A stretch of DNA of 64,000 bases from JADKCL01 sp031424495 (lineage in GTDB: Bacteria > Bacteroidota > Bacteroidia > J057 > JADKCL01), in NCBI GenBank assembly GCA_031424495.1, contig JANPHP010000343.1:1-64000 (forward strand), given 5' to 3'. The notes under the pieces were generated by a model that ran no database searches, was not told the origin of the DNA, and worked only from the letters and a program-made list of their open reading frames with translations. Every line of letters starts with the position of its first letter. Positions within the stretch are counted from its first letter, which is position 1. Below, piece after piece: positions 10,722-19,309 of this stretch. A program made the position numbers and the translations under genes.

Positions 10722-13556
10722 ATGACGATTTGGGGCCGCAGCATTCTTGTAGGATCGCTGCTCATGTTGTGTGCGTTCTGGGCGGCTGCCCAGACGGGCA
10801 CGATCAAGGGGCGCGTCACCGACGCCAATACCAATGAGACCCTGCCATCGGTGAGGGTTTCGGTCGAGGGCACCTACTACGGTGCTCTGACCGATGGAGA
10901 CGGCAATTTTGAGATCAAAGGCGTGAAGCCTGGTGACTATACCATAGTGGTCACGATGGCGGAGTATGGCGACAAAAAATACACTGGCATCACCGTCAAG
11001 GCAAATGAGGCTACCCAACTGGATGCGAGTCTAGGTACATCGAGCGCGATTGGCGTGGTGGAAATCGTAGGCGCTGCCGACCTCATCGATGTCACGAGTG
11101 GTAGGTCTGAGGTCACGATCGGCAAGGATTACATTGCCGAATCGAATGCCCGCAACGTCGGCGATGTCGTCGAGGGGCAAGCGGGCGTCTCCAAGACACC
11201 CGATGGTTTGCAGATCAGAGGTGGACGTGTGTACGAGACGAGTTACCTCGTCGAGGGCGTGAGCGCTCGTGACCCGCTGGCGGGTACCGGCATGGGCGTG
11301 TCCGTTTCGGCGAGCTCGGTTGAGGAAATCGACCTGATCACAGGTGGCGGCGATGCCGAGTTTGGAAACGGCACAGCGGGGGTGATCAATACCAAAATCA
11401 AAGAAGGCGGCGACAAGCTCGAAGTCAAGGGCAGCTGGCAACGCGACAACCTTGGTTTCAAGCAGCATGGCGCCATGAGCTGGAATACCGACGTCGGCAA
11501 CTTGAGCATCAGCGGGCCGATCCCATTCACGAATAAGAAATTGTCCTTTTTCGCGAGTGGCGACATGGACTTAAGCGACGACTATTTCAAGATTTACGCC
11601 AAGCAAGAGCACAGCTCGGTGTTTTCCAAAAACGACTCGATGTGGTCTCCTCGCCAAAGCAATAGCTGGGCGAATACGGTCAAACTCGGCTGGGACATTG
11701 GCAAGGGAAGCAAGCTCTCGCTTACCAATCAGCACAGCTTGAATATCAACCAAAACTCGCGTACCCTGCAAGTCGTCGGCAACAACGCCATTATGCAGCC
11801 GGGATTCCCCTACGCCAATAGCTTGAACCTGGACAATGCGACGGTATATACCCACCAAAGCAACCTCACGATCCTGAACTTCAAGACCCTGATCGATACC
11901 TCTTGGGGCCTCGACATCACAGCCGGCCGGCTTTTCACCTATTTGCAAGCCGATGCCAATGGTCGTCCATTCCGCGACAGCACGGTCGATCAGATCTATG
12001 ATCCGCAATCCATCGTCACCGATCCTATTTCAGTGTTCAATCCCGGCGACTCGGTAGCTTATGTCTATCCCAGCAATGGTTTGTACAACAACAATGGCAT
12101 CGGCACCATCTGGCACAACCACCATGCACAGGAATATACGCTGAAATACAAGTTCACACACGTGAGCGCAAGCGGCGTGCACCACCTCACACTGGGTCAG
12201 GAGCACAAGGAGCAGGAATACCAATGGATCGACGTGAGCCGCCCTTGGGTGGGTGCGCCTATTCGGGTGAATGACACGACATTCACACCCTCGACGAGCA
12301 TTGGGTCGAGCAGCGACCTCTGGTTGGCGCGGCCGGCTCAGGGTGGCTTTTTTGTGCAGGACGAGATCAAATACAAGGGCATCATCGGCTCCTTGGGTTT
12401 GCGCTATGATTATTGGGCACCGGGCAAGTTTGCCGACCAGGCCATTGCCAACCCTGATGCGCCTGTGACAGACGCGACGCGCCAATCTTATTTGGATCAC
12501 ACGACGCAGTTTTTGGGCAAGAGCTGGAAGGCACGTTTGCTCCCCAAGTTGCGGATTTCATTCCCCGTCACAGAAAACAACGTCTTGTATTTCAACTACG
12601 GTCACGCGACGCAGTTGCCACACCCAAGATTTTTGTATGCTGGCTTGGACCCTGTTTATCAAGACCGCTCATTCCTCTCCAACCTCGGCAACCCCAACTT
12701 GAATCCTGAAGTCACGGTTTCCTATGAGGTCGGCATCAAATCCAAAATCAACAAGAATCTCGCGGTAACGGTAACGGCGTTTTACAACGACAAGTTTGAC
12801 TACATCGTGAGCCGCAACGTGATCATCAAGGATCAAACGGGCCGTTTTGTTTCCAAGACCTTTTTCATCAACCAAGACTATGCCCGCATCAGGGGTTTGG
12901 AAGTGGGCGTGAAGCAACGCATTGGCAAGATGCTCACTTTCACCTTCAACGGCACCTATCAAATCGCAACTGGCAAGAGCAATACCGCTGCCGAGTCTGC
13001 CCTGCAGATCAAGACCCAAGGTTTTGTGAATGCATCCAAGGAGAATTATTTGGCCTGGGATCGTCCATTTGACTTGAAAGCATCGTTGATTTTGAAGCCA
13101 GATACTTCGGTGCGTATTTTCGGTGTCTCGATGAATGGTTTCAGGGTATTTGCGTCATCGACTTTGAAGTCGGGCTTGCGCTACACGCCTTATGAGCAGA
13201 CAGGTATTGCCGCCAATGGCCGCCCGATTTACGAAATCATTCAGGATGCGCCATTCAGCAAAATCGGAGCGCCTTGGTTTTGGACGGATGTGCGCTTAAC
13301 GAGAGACTTCAAATTTGGCAAGGAAAAACACAGCCGTGCCTCCTTGTCCTTTGAGGTGCGCAACGTGTTCAACAACAAAAATTCGCAGATCATCAATCCT
13401 GTCACTGGGAAAGCATATCGCAATGGCGACCCGCTGCCGTTCACGGTGCGCGACCCCAATTATCCTGATCCACAAGACAAGGGATTGCCACCGACAGATC
13501 CTGCTCGTTACATGACACCACGCCAAATGATGTTGGGCCTAAGCTTTTTGCTCTAA
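10722..13556 (+). CDS. TonB-dependent receptor with carboxypeptidase-regulatory-like N-terminal domain
   Basis: 944 residues. The start at 10722 gives signal peptide MTIWGRSILVGSLLMLCAFW...AQ; the ATG at 10701 overlaps the upstream lipoprotein gene and is also possible. A CarboxypepD_reg-like domain follows (GTIKGRVTDANTNETLPSV, GDGNFEIKGVKPGDYTI). The plug spans about 130-240 (LQIRGGRVYETSYLVEGV, EEIDLITGGGDAEFGNG), then a ~700-residue barrel ending RQMMLGLSFLL. It energises uptake or display of an unknown ligand at the outer membrane. The stop codon overlaps the next ATG by one base (TAATG), so it is translationally coupled to the PorV-like gene. There is no SusD homologue beside it, so a classical SusCD glycan system is not supported. 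Confidence 0.93.
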   Translation: MTIWGRSILVGSLLMLCAFWAAAQTGTIKGRVTDANTNETLPSVRVSVEGTYYGALTDGDGNFEIKGVKPGDYTIVVTMAEYGDKKYTGITVKANEATQLDASLGTSSAIGVVEIVGAADLIDVTSGRSEVTIGKDYIAESNARNVGDVVEGQAGVSKTPDGLQIRGGRVYETSYLVEGVSARDPLAGTGMGVSVSASSVEEIDLITGGGDAEFGNGTAGVINTKIKEGGDKLEVKGSWQRDNLGFKQHGAMSWNTDVGNLSISGPIPFTNKKLSFFASGDMDLSDDYFKIYAKQEHSSVFSKNDSMWSPRQSNSWANTVKLGWDIGKGSKLSLTNQHSLNINQNSRTLQVVGNNAIMQPGFPYANSLNLDNATVYTHQSNLTILNFKTLIDTSWGLDITAGRLFTYLQADANGRPFRDSTVDQIYDPQSIVTDPISVFNPGDSVAYVYPSNGLYNNNGIGTIWHNHHAQEYTLKYKFTHVSASGVHHLTLGQEHKEQEYQWIDVSRPWVGAPIRVNDTTFTPSTSIGSSSDLWLARPAQGGFFVQDEIKYKGIIGSLGLRYDYWAPGKFADQAIANPDAPVTDATRQSYLDHTTQFLGKSWKARLLPKLRISFPVTENNVLYFNYGHATQLPHPRFLYAGLDPVYQDRSFLSNLGNPNLNPEVTVSYEVGIKSKINKNLAVTVTAFYNDKFDYIVSRNVIIKDQTGRFVSKTFFINQDYARIRGLEVGVKQRIGKMLTFTFNGTYQIATGKSNTAAESALQIKTQGFVNASKENYLAWDRPFDLKASLILKPDTSVRIFGVSMNGFRVFASSTLKSGLRYTPYEQTGIAANGRPIYEIIQDAPFSKIGAPWFWTDVRLTRDFKFGKEKHSRASLSFEVRNVFNNKNSQIINPVTGKAYRNGDPLPFTVRDPNYPDPQDKGLPPTDPARYMTPRQMMLGLSFLL

Positions 13557-14584
13557 TGCGTAGAATCCTACATATCACTTTTTTGCTGCTCGTCGTCTCG
13601 ACGGTGCAGGCCCAGCTTTTGCCAAGACTGGGAGGGCAGCGCGCCGGCATCTCGGCACTCACCTTTCTCAAAATCGACCCGAGTCCGCGCTCGGCCGCTA
13701 TGGCCAGCGCAAACGTGTCGGTGGTCGGTGACATGTATGCCACCAACACCAACCCAGCGGCATTGGCAGACGTGGACAAGCTGAGCTTTGCGGCTTCCAA
13801 TACCTTTTGGGCGGCGGGTATCAACCACGCCTATTTCACCGGTGTGAAGCCTACACGCATCGGCGTATTTGGCCTGAGCATCACCTCGCTCATGACCGGC
13901 AGGATGGAGCGCCGCACCGAGTTTCAGCCAGACGGCACCGGCCAATACTTTTCAGCCTCCAATACGGCTGTCGGCCTGAGCTATTCCAAGCGCCTCACAG
14001 ATTACTTTTCTTATGGCGTCACGCTCAAGTATGTGAATGAGCAATTGGCAGAATATGTCGCCCAAACCGCAGTCGTCGATTTGGGATTTTTGTACCGCAC
14101 CGATTGGAAGGGACTCAGCTTTGCTGTGGCCATGCACAGCTTCGGCACCAACAGCAAGCTCAAGGGTGATTACCAACCCGATGGCCTCAACAGTAAGCCT
14201 GTCACCCTGAACCAATATCCCGCCCCAACGACCTTCAAGCTCGGCGTGTCGATGATCCCTTGGAAGACCGACGACAAGAGCCTCACCGTGATAGCTCAAC
14301 TCAATCACCCGAGTGACAATGCTGAAAACATTCGTCTCGGGGTAGAATTTGAGTACAAGCAACTGTTGTACCTGCGCGCAGGCTACAAAATCAATGTCGA
14401 TGATCAGAAGTACCCGACGGCTGGGCTAGGCGTGCGCACCCACTTGGGCAAGCATTCCTTGCACATCGATTACGCAGTGGACCCTACCCGCTATTTGGGT
14501 TGGATCCATCGCTTTGGAATTTCGTTTGCTGTGAACAAGTTGGATCGTGAAGAGAAAAAAAATGAAACACCCGCAGTTCAGTAA
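13556..14584 (+). CDS. PorV/PorQ family outer-membrane barrel protein
   Basis: 342 residues with signal peptide MRRILHITFLLLVVSTVQAQ. The N-terminus carries the family pattern: AGISALTFLKIDPSPRSAAM, then ASANVSVVGDMYATNTNPAA, matching the 'FLKI..ar..aMg.a.va...d..a...NPA' signature of PorV/PorQ (UPF0164). Repeated amphipathic strands follow, typical of a FadL-like 14-stranded barrel. PorV is the T9SS shuttle that moves cargo to the sortase, and paralogs often sit beside cargo genes. Here a PorV-like gene is linked to two probable T9SS cargoes and a TonB receptor, which suggests a dedicated partner. The C-terminal charged tail (LDREEKKNETPAVQ) overlaps the start of the next gene. Confidence 0.88.
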   Translation: MRRILHITFLLLVVSTVQAQLLPRLGGQRAGISALTFLKIDPSPRSAAMASANVSVVGDMYATNTNPAALADVDKLSFAASNTFWAAGINHAYFTGVKPTRIGVFGLSITSLMTGRMERRTEFQPDGTGQYFSASNTAVGLSYSKRLTDYFSYGVTLKYVNEQLAEYVAQTAVVDLGFLYRTDWKGLSFAVAMHSFGTNSKLKGDYQPDGLNSKPVTLNQYPAPTTFKLGVSMIPWKTDDKSLTVIAQLNHPSDNAENIRLGVEFEYKQLLYLRAGYKINVDDQKYPTAGLGVRTHLGKHSLHIDYAVDPTRYLGWIHRFGISFAVNKLDREEKKNETPAVQ

Positions 14585-15749
14585 TCTCTTTTTGGCGGCT
14601 GTCGTGGCAATATTGCTCGGCAGTGGCTGCGAAGGCTTCTTTGGCAAGAAGCTGGATCCCAGCTTTATCGACGTGCCCGTTTACAACACGCGCCAAGTCG
14701 CTTATGTGCCGATACAACCTGTTTGGAGCAATTATCAGCATCCCGTGGACATCGCCATCGGCTTTGACGAGCTGATTTATGTGGCTGATGACCTCGCTGG
14801 AGAGATCGTATGTCTCGATCAAGCTGGGGCAGAACTGGGTCGCATGAGCGTGCCTGGCGTGCACGCCATCGTGCAAGACCGCTCACTTGATCTGATCGCA
14901 TTGGGCACTTTTGATACGCTGGGAGTATCGCTCCAGACGATCTACCGCATCCAACTCGACAATACAGGCGGCTATGGCCTCGCGAATGCGCGCATCGAGC
15001 GCAAGACTGTGCATCCGTTCTATTACAAAGCGACCTTTGCACCCAATGTTGACGACCTCGTTTCCCTCAATGGCATCGGCCTCAAAGCCGACAATTCCTA
15101 TTTTGTGACGCGCAGCGGCAACAACACCTCGCAGGTTTTTGGGCCTGACGATGCCGTCTTGCGCTTTGACCAACAGGATGATTTTGTGTCCACCGTCAGT
15201 GTGAACACGAGCTTGGGCATCTTGGGCGATTACTTTGACAAACCCACGGGCATTGTGACCAAGTGCCAGCCTCCTCAGTCGCCTTTTGTGAGCACCGAGG
15301 AGGATTTTGTATTCACCTCCATGTCCACCAATACGCAATTGAAAGTGCAATACATCAACGTCGCGGTGAGCGATGCGGGCACCGACTACTTTGTCGAGGA
15401 ATTGGTAGTAGGTGACACGACCAAAGCAGACGGATTTCTGTATGGCCCAGACCGCTTTGCAGCGCCTATCGACGTGGCCTACAGCGGCGATGGTACCAAC
15501 TACATCTTTGTCGTCGATCGTGAAAAAGACTCCCTTTATCAGTTCACGAACACGGGCTTGGAAGGAGTGAAAGCACCTGCCGGCAGCAATACCACCAAGA
15601 ACATCAGGGTATCCTTCGGCGGAACAGGTATCGGCCTTACGCAATTCAGAGAGCCGACAGCCGTCGCCTACTACGACCGCATTCTCTATGTAGCCGATGC
15701 AGGCAATCGCCGCGTGCTGCGCTTCAAGCTCACGACAGACTTCGATTGA
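14562..15749 (+). CDS. NHL/beta-propeller-like lipoprotein
   Basis: 395 residues from the ATG at 14562 (MKHPQFSNLFLAAVVAILL), with lipobox LGSGC; an in-frame GTG at 14547 would extend it by five residues. The start lies 23 bp inside the preceding gene, preceded by purine-rich GAAGAGAAAAAA. The body shows NHL-type blades: HPVDIAIGFDELIYVADDLA near residue 60, FAAPIDVAYSGDGTNYIFVV, and a C-terminal blade REPTAVAYYDRILYVADAGN followed by RRVLRFKL. It is probably a six-bladed propeller attached to the outer membrane. It is the last gene of the block and no clear terminator was seen after it. Confidence 0.85.
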   Translation: MKHPQFSNLFLAAVVAILLGSGCEGFFGKKLDPSFIDVPVYNTRQVAYVPIQPVWSNYQHPVDIAIGFDELIYVADDLAGEIVCLDQAGAELGRMSVPGVHAIVQDRSLDLIALGTFDTLGVSLQTIYRIQLDNTGGYGLANARIERKTVHPFYYKATFAPNVDDLVSLNGIGLKADNSYFVTRSGNNTSQVFGPDDAVLRFDQQDDFVSTVSVNTSLGILGDYFDKPTGIVTKCQPPQSPFVSTEEDFVFTSMSTNTQLKVQYINVAVSDAGTDYFVEELVVGDTTKADGFLYGPDRFAAPIDVAYSGDGTNYIFVVDREKDSLYQFTNTGLEGVKAPAGSNTTKNIRVSFGGTGIGLTQFREPTAVAYYDRILYVADAGNRRVLRFKLTTDFD

Positions 15750-15954
15750 GCGACGAGTTAGCTCACTTGCTGATGGCTTTTTCGGTGACGGTTTCGCTCC
15801 GATCAAATCTAGAATGCAGGAAGTTTGCGCTGTAATGAAACGGCAATAGTTTTTGCGTTGGATTCAGCATTTTGAGTCCTCAGAACCGAGGAAAGGCAGT
15901 GGCAAATTAGTGCGTGTAGGAAGGCGGAATGCCCCTTCTTTTAAATCGATCCCC

Positions 15955-16203
15955 TCAAGCCTCTCCTTCTTCGTCTCCGAGGATGTCTTCCCATCCCGAT
16001 TTGTTTTTGTTGGTGCGGCCTTGGGCCTTGGCTTTTTTGGCGCGGTCATAAAGCAAGATGCCGCCACCGACGAGAAATGGAATCAGGGCCGAGAGGCGCA
16101 CCCAACCTTTACCGGGGATCTCCGTGAGCTGCATCACCCATGAAATGCTGTAGAGCGCGATTGCTGCGATGCCGCAAATGACCATCCACCGTTGCCTGTC
16201 CAT
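15955..16203 (-). CDS. Small two-TM hypothetical membrane protein
   Basis: 82 residues: a hydrophobic segment near 7-25 (MVICGIAAIALYSISWVM), a short loop, a second near 38-52 (LSALIPFLVGGGILLY), then a basic, hydrophilic C-terminus ending GWEDILGDEEGEA. It starts one base after the stop of the secreted protein gene at 16205, so the two are cotranscribed. I do not recognise the family; the two-helix hairpin with a charged cytoplasmic tail gives no function. Confidence 0.7.
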   Translation of the reverse strand: MDRQRWMVICGIAAIALYSISWVMQLTEIPGKGWVRLSALIPFLVGGGILLYDRAKKAKAQGRTNKNKSGWEDILGDEEGEA

Positions 16204-16204
16204 A

Positions 16205-16786
16205 TCAATTGTTCTTTTTGTTGATGTACCATCCGTCGTCTTTCTCGCGGGCGATGCCCGGGTGCAAGACGCGCTCCTTCAAGATAAACCGCACACTTTC
16301 CAACCTCACCTTGGCACCCCAATCGCCTTTTTCAATGCGGCAGATGAAGGTGCGGTCATCGACAGGAAAATTGAAGGTGGTATTGAGTCCGGCGGCAAGA
16401 AACTGACGGATGTATTCCTTTTCGAAGTCCTTTTTGTATTCGGCATAAGTCGGATCGTTGAAATAGACGCGCTTGAGCATCACCAGCATTTCAGAAATCC
16501 AGAAGCGATCATTGTCCTCGATGGCATCGAGATCCACATGCATCGCAAACAATACGTGGTGCCGCAGACAGGCTTTTTGTTTGATCACGACCACGCGACT
16601 CGGGTCGAGACGGGCCGTCTCGGTCTTGGTATCATCTTCCCAAGTATGGTCGGTGAAGAAGGGATTGTAGCGATCGATGATCGGCACGATTTGTTCCGCA
16701 GACATGCGACAATCGTCATCTTGTGCATAGACGCGCCCTACCAAAAGGAGGAGCAACAATCCAAAATATCTGAGGGAGTTATTCAT
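16205..16786 (-). CDS. Secreted hypothetical protein
   Basis: 193 residues when started at 16786, which gives a good signal peptide (MNNSLRYFGLLLLLLVGRVY, cleavage near AQ); the longer frame upstream is inside thiD. The mature part is acidic to neutral with a conserved-looking Cys in DDDCRMSAEQIVPIIDRYNP and later LRHHVLFAMHVDLDAIED. The start overlaps the 3' end of thiD by eight bases, so it is read from the thiD transcript. No known domain was recognised. It is presumably periplasmic. Confidence 0.75.
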   Translation of the reverse strand: MNNSLRYFGLLLLLLVGRVYAQDDDCRMSAEQIVPIIDRYNPFFTDHTWEDDTKTETARLDPSRVVVIKQKACLRHHVLFAMHVDLDAIEDNDRFWISEMLVMLKRVYFNDPTYAEYKKDFEKEYIRQFLAAGLNTTFNFPVDDRTFICRIEKGDWGAKVRLESVRFILKERVLHPGIAREKDDGWYINKKNN

Positions 16787-17600
16787 GGACGAGTTGGAGG
16801 CTGAGGTAATGGTGGCGCAATGAGCCATGGCCGTGACCGTGGCCGTGCCAAGCATGGCGGATAGCACCCGTCACATACGATTTTGCATGAAGCACAGCCT
16901 CAGGGACTGTCATGCCCAGCGCAAGGTTGGCGGTGATGGCAGCAGAGAGCGTGCAGCCGGTGCCGTGGGTGTCAGATGTAGGAATGTAATCCTCTTCAAG
17001 CCAAATGGGCGATTGGTCGAGCTTGAAAAGCAGGTCACTAGCCTTGCCATCTGTGAGATGCCCGCCCTTGATCAGGATCCAAGTGTCGGGGCATAAGTTG
17101 GCGATGCGCAAGGCGGCGACCTCCATGTCTTCCTTCGTAGCGACCGTGATGCCTGAGAGGATGGCGGCCTCCTGCAAGTTGGGCGTAACGATAGTCGCGA
17201 CCGGCAGCAACATATCTGCCAGGGATTGTAGGGCATCGGGTTGTAGCAAGGCGTCGCCCGAGGTCGAGACGATCACGGGATCGACCACGAGCGGAAAATT
17301 GCCCTCAATTACAGCATCACAGACCTCTTGGATGGTTTCGATGTTGTAGAGCATGCCCGTTTTGGCTGCGCGAATGTCGAAATCATCCAAAATCGAACGC
17401 AATTGAGCGCGCACCATCTCAGGAGGGACGGGCATCGCAAACTGTACGCCGACCGTGTTTTGGGCGGTGAGCGCTGTGATCACCGTCGTGCCAAATACCC
17501 GATGGGCCTCAAAGGTCTTGAGGTCGGCTTGGATGCCAGCGCCGCCGCCCGAGTCGGAACCGGCGATGCTCAAAACGGTGATGGGAGTGCTAGAGGCCAT
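16779..17600 (-). CDS. thiD: Hydroxymethylpyrimidine/phosphomethylpyrimidine kinase
   Basis: 273 residues, a ribokinase-family enzyme that phosphorylates HMP and then HMP-P to HMP-PP for thiamine synthesis. Visible motifs: N-terminal SIAGSDSGGGAGIQADLKTF (substrate and phosphate binding), GTTVITALTAQNTVGVQ, DPVIVSTSGDALL mid-protein, ILIKGGHL, and the anion-hole/catalytic DTHGTGCTLSAAITANLALG near residue 212. The ATG at 17600 (MASSTPITVLSIAG) fits homologs; a TTG 12 bases earlier is possible. The C-terminus ends in a His/Gly run (WHGHGHGHGSLRHHY). A thiE-like gene lies ~400 bp upstream on the same strand. No TPP riboswitch was found. Confidence 0.95.
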   Translation of the reverse strand: MASSTPITVLSIAGSDSGGGAGIQADLKTFEAHRVFGTTVITALTAQNTVGVQFAMPVPPEMVRAQLRSILDDFDIRAAKTGMLYNIETIQEVCDAVIEGNFPLVVDPVIVSTSGDALLQPDALQSLADMLLPVATIVTPNLQEAAILSGITVATKEDMEVAALRIANLCPDTWILIKGGHLTDGKASDLLFKLDQSPIWLEEDYIPTSDTHGTGCTLSAAITANLALGMTVPEAVLHAKSYVTGAIRHAWHGHGHGHGSLRHHYLSLQLVHE

Positions 17601-17721
17601 GAGAATCAACAAAATTAATCGCTTTCATGGAAATCACGCGGTTTATATGCTGTTGGCAATGTAATGCGCCGTCTTGGAAATGGTACAACTGCGGATGAGG
17701 CCGGAGGAATGCTGGCGAAAT

Positions 17722-17742
17722 GGTTTCGATTTTGATCGAACC
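17722..17742. repeat. Short inverted repeat
   Basis: GGTTTCGAT, loop TTTG, ATCGAACC: an 8-bp stem with one bulged base in the gap between thiE and thiD. It has no T tract and its role is unknown. Confidence 0.35.
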
Positions 17743-17835
17743 TCAAAAATCTGCGAAAACAGGGGGAATTTCGAGTTTAAATTCTAGTTGATCCAAGCTA
17801 GTTCCGCAGGAATGGCGATTTTGCATGACGATCAT

Positions 17836-17867
17836 GAGTAGAGGCAGGGCATGCCCGGCCTCTACTC
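17836..17867. repeat. Perfect long hairpin in the thiE-thiD gap
   Basis: GAGTAGAGGC pairs perfectly with GCCTCTACTC, and inside lies a second palindrome GGGCATGCCC, so the element folds almost end to end. It lies downstream of thiE on the minus strand. It could terminate thiE transcription, but there is no T run after it in that direction. It may instead belong to the same class of dispersed palindromes as the cluster near 23.8 kb. Confidence 0.6.
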
Positions 17868-17997
17868 AATACCCGTAACGAAAATGCCAATACTGCGGAA
17901 TTGGCCATATTTTTTGATTAATTTCTATTGCACAGATCACATTCATCAGGGTTTTTGCACAAAACCCAACGCAAGCTTTACCAAGACTCGCACAGCC

Positions 17998-18582
17998 TCA
18001 CATCCAGCAGCGTATCCCAGCCCACCCAGCGGCGCCAGCCTGCAGGCAGGCGCCGGCCGTCCCAAAGTCGATCCCGCCCAGCGCGATCACGGGCAATTGC
18101 ACGCGCTTGCAGGCATCAGCCAGCAAGCCCAGGCCCAAGGGCGCAGCTTCGGGATGCGTCTCCGTCGCAAAAATCGGAGAGAGAAACGCATAGTCCATGC
18201 CTTCCTGCAAGGCCATTTCCAGTTCGGCGATGCTGTGGCAGGAGATGCCCAAAAGGGATGTTTGATCAGTAGGCATTCTCCCCAACCGCAAAAAAGACGC
18301 CATCGAATAATGCCAAGCGCAAACACCAAGCTGCGGATCATACAGGCTCGCGGGTGCCAGCACCCGCGCGCCCGCGTCCACGAGCGCTTGCAGCAAAGCG
18401 ACCGCCGCAGGCGCATGGGCCACGCGCGCATACACGGCGTCGGCGCCGCGCGACTGCGCGAGCGCATGCCAGGCCCGCAACTCAGCCTGCATTTGCCGAT
18501 CAAAAACAAGATTGCCCGGCTGCGAAAATGCCAATTCAGGCGACAGAATCGCCACTTGCGCAAATGGAAGGGAGAATGACAT
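17998..18582 (-). CDS. thiE: Thiamine-phosphate synthase/TenI-like TIM-barrel protein
   Basis: 194 residues, slightly short for ThiE. The second half is diagnostic: LLGISCHSIAELEMALQEGM, then DYAFLSPIFATETHPEAAPL-GL, then VQLPVIALGGIDFGTAGACL and AGAAGWAGIRCWM, matching the phosphate-binding loops of the TMP-TENI family. ThiE joins HMP-PP and thiazole phosphate. The N-terminal third is divergent (LSPELAFSQPGNLVFDRQMQ), without the usual ThiE pyrophosphate motif region clearly visible, so a TenI-like or noncanonical enzyme remains possible. The ATG at 18582 overlaps the preceding stop by one base (TGATG). Confidence 0.82.
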   Translation of the reverse strand: MSFSLPFAQVAILSPELAFSQPGNLVFDRQMQAELRAWHALAQSRGADAVYARVAHAPAAVALLQALVDAGARVLAPASLYDPQLGVCAWHYSMASFLRLGRMPTDQTSLLGISCHSIAELEMALQEGMDYAFLSPIFATETHPEAAPLGLGLLADACKRVQLPVIALGGIDFGTAGACLQAGAAGWAGIRCWM

Positions 18583-19235
18583 CAATCGAAGTGAAGCCGC
18601 TTTTTCTGGACTTTCTTGGCAGGCTTCTCTTTGAAATAGTGCGGGAACTGCTGCACATGCTCCTTGCGGCTCAAGAAAATGCCACCGATCCTCACTTCGC
18701 CCATGGGCGCGAAGTGGTCACCCGCCGAGCGGATGGTCTTGTCGGGATTGAAAATCCGCTCATGTTGATACATCAATCCGCCAGAGACCTCAAAAAAAAT
18801 GGTGCCGCGGTGGTCCAGATTCACGTGGATGCCCGGCATGAGCATCCACACATGTTGATCGCGCCTGAATTCAGCCGATTTTTTATTGGCGAGGAGCCAA
18901 TCGTTGTGGTAATAGAGGCTCAGGATGATGATCCTGTCGTGGCGGGTCTTGGGGCTGAAGTGGGCCAAGTGGTAGGTGACGCCGCCGCTCAGGTATTTGA
19001 GTCCGGGCGCAAAACGAGCCGTCCAGCGGCCATAGATCAGGTCGAGGCTAGGCTTGCCCCAGCCATGCACGCCGCCAAATCCGCCCGACATGCCGACATA
19101 GAGGCGTGTCGGTTCCAGCCATTGCGCCTGCACGGCATTGCCGCCAACGAAGCTGAGGACGATAGCCAACAGGGCGATCATCACGCCTTTGCGCAAGCCA
19201 GACTTGGAGAAATATGCGCTGGGGGAAGCGATCAT
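18582..19235 (-). CDS. Outer-membrane beta-barrel-like hypothetical protein
   Basis: 217 residues. An extended N-terminus precedes the hydrophobic signal segment (VMIALLAIVLSFVGGNAVQA near residues 18-37), so the ATG at residue 19 may be the true start. The mature sequence alternates aromatic and small residues (RLYVGMSGGFGGVHGWGKPS, HDRIIILSLYYHNDWLL, FFEVSGGLMYQHER), like a small outer-membrane barrel, and ends in a basic tail (KEKPAKKVQKKRLHF). It is directly coupled to thiE by a one-base overlap, although a thiamine-related role is only a guess. Confidence 0.7.
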   Translation of the reverse strand: MIASPSAYFSKSGLRKGVMIALLAIVLSFVGGNAVQAQWLEPTRLYVGMSGGFGGVHGWGKPSLDLIYGRWTARFAPGLKYLSGGVTYHLAHFSPKTRHDRIIILSLYYHNDWLLANKKSAEFRRDQHVWMLMPGIHVNLDHRGTIFFEVSGGLMYQHERIFNPDKTIRSAGDHFAPMGEVRIGGIFLSRKEHVQQFPHYFKEKPAKKVQKKRLHFD

Positions 19236-19309
19236 TATTTCAAAGATAATGAGGTTTTGCAGAAGTTGGGAGGGGAATGGGGAAATCGAGGATTTGAATC
19301 AGTGCTGGC

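Noticed and set aside
10722..13556. SusCD-type glycan utilisation locus
   Set aside because: The receptor has the right N-terminal domain, but no SusD-like lipoprotein and no glycoside hydrolase is nearby.
17601..17997. Possible TPP riboswitch upstream of thiD
   Set aside because: Neither strand shows the conserved CTGAGA or the ACCTGATCTGGATAATGCC-like core.
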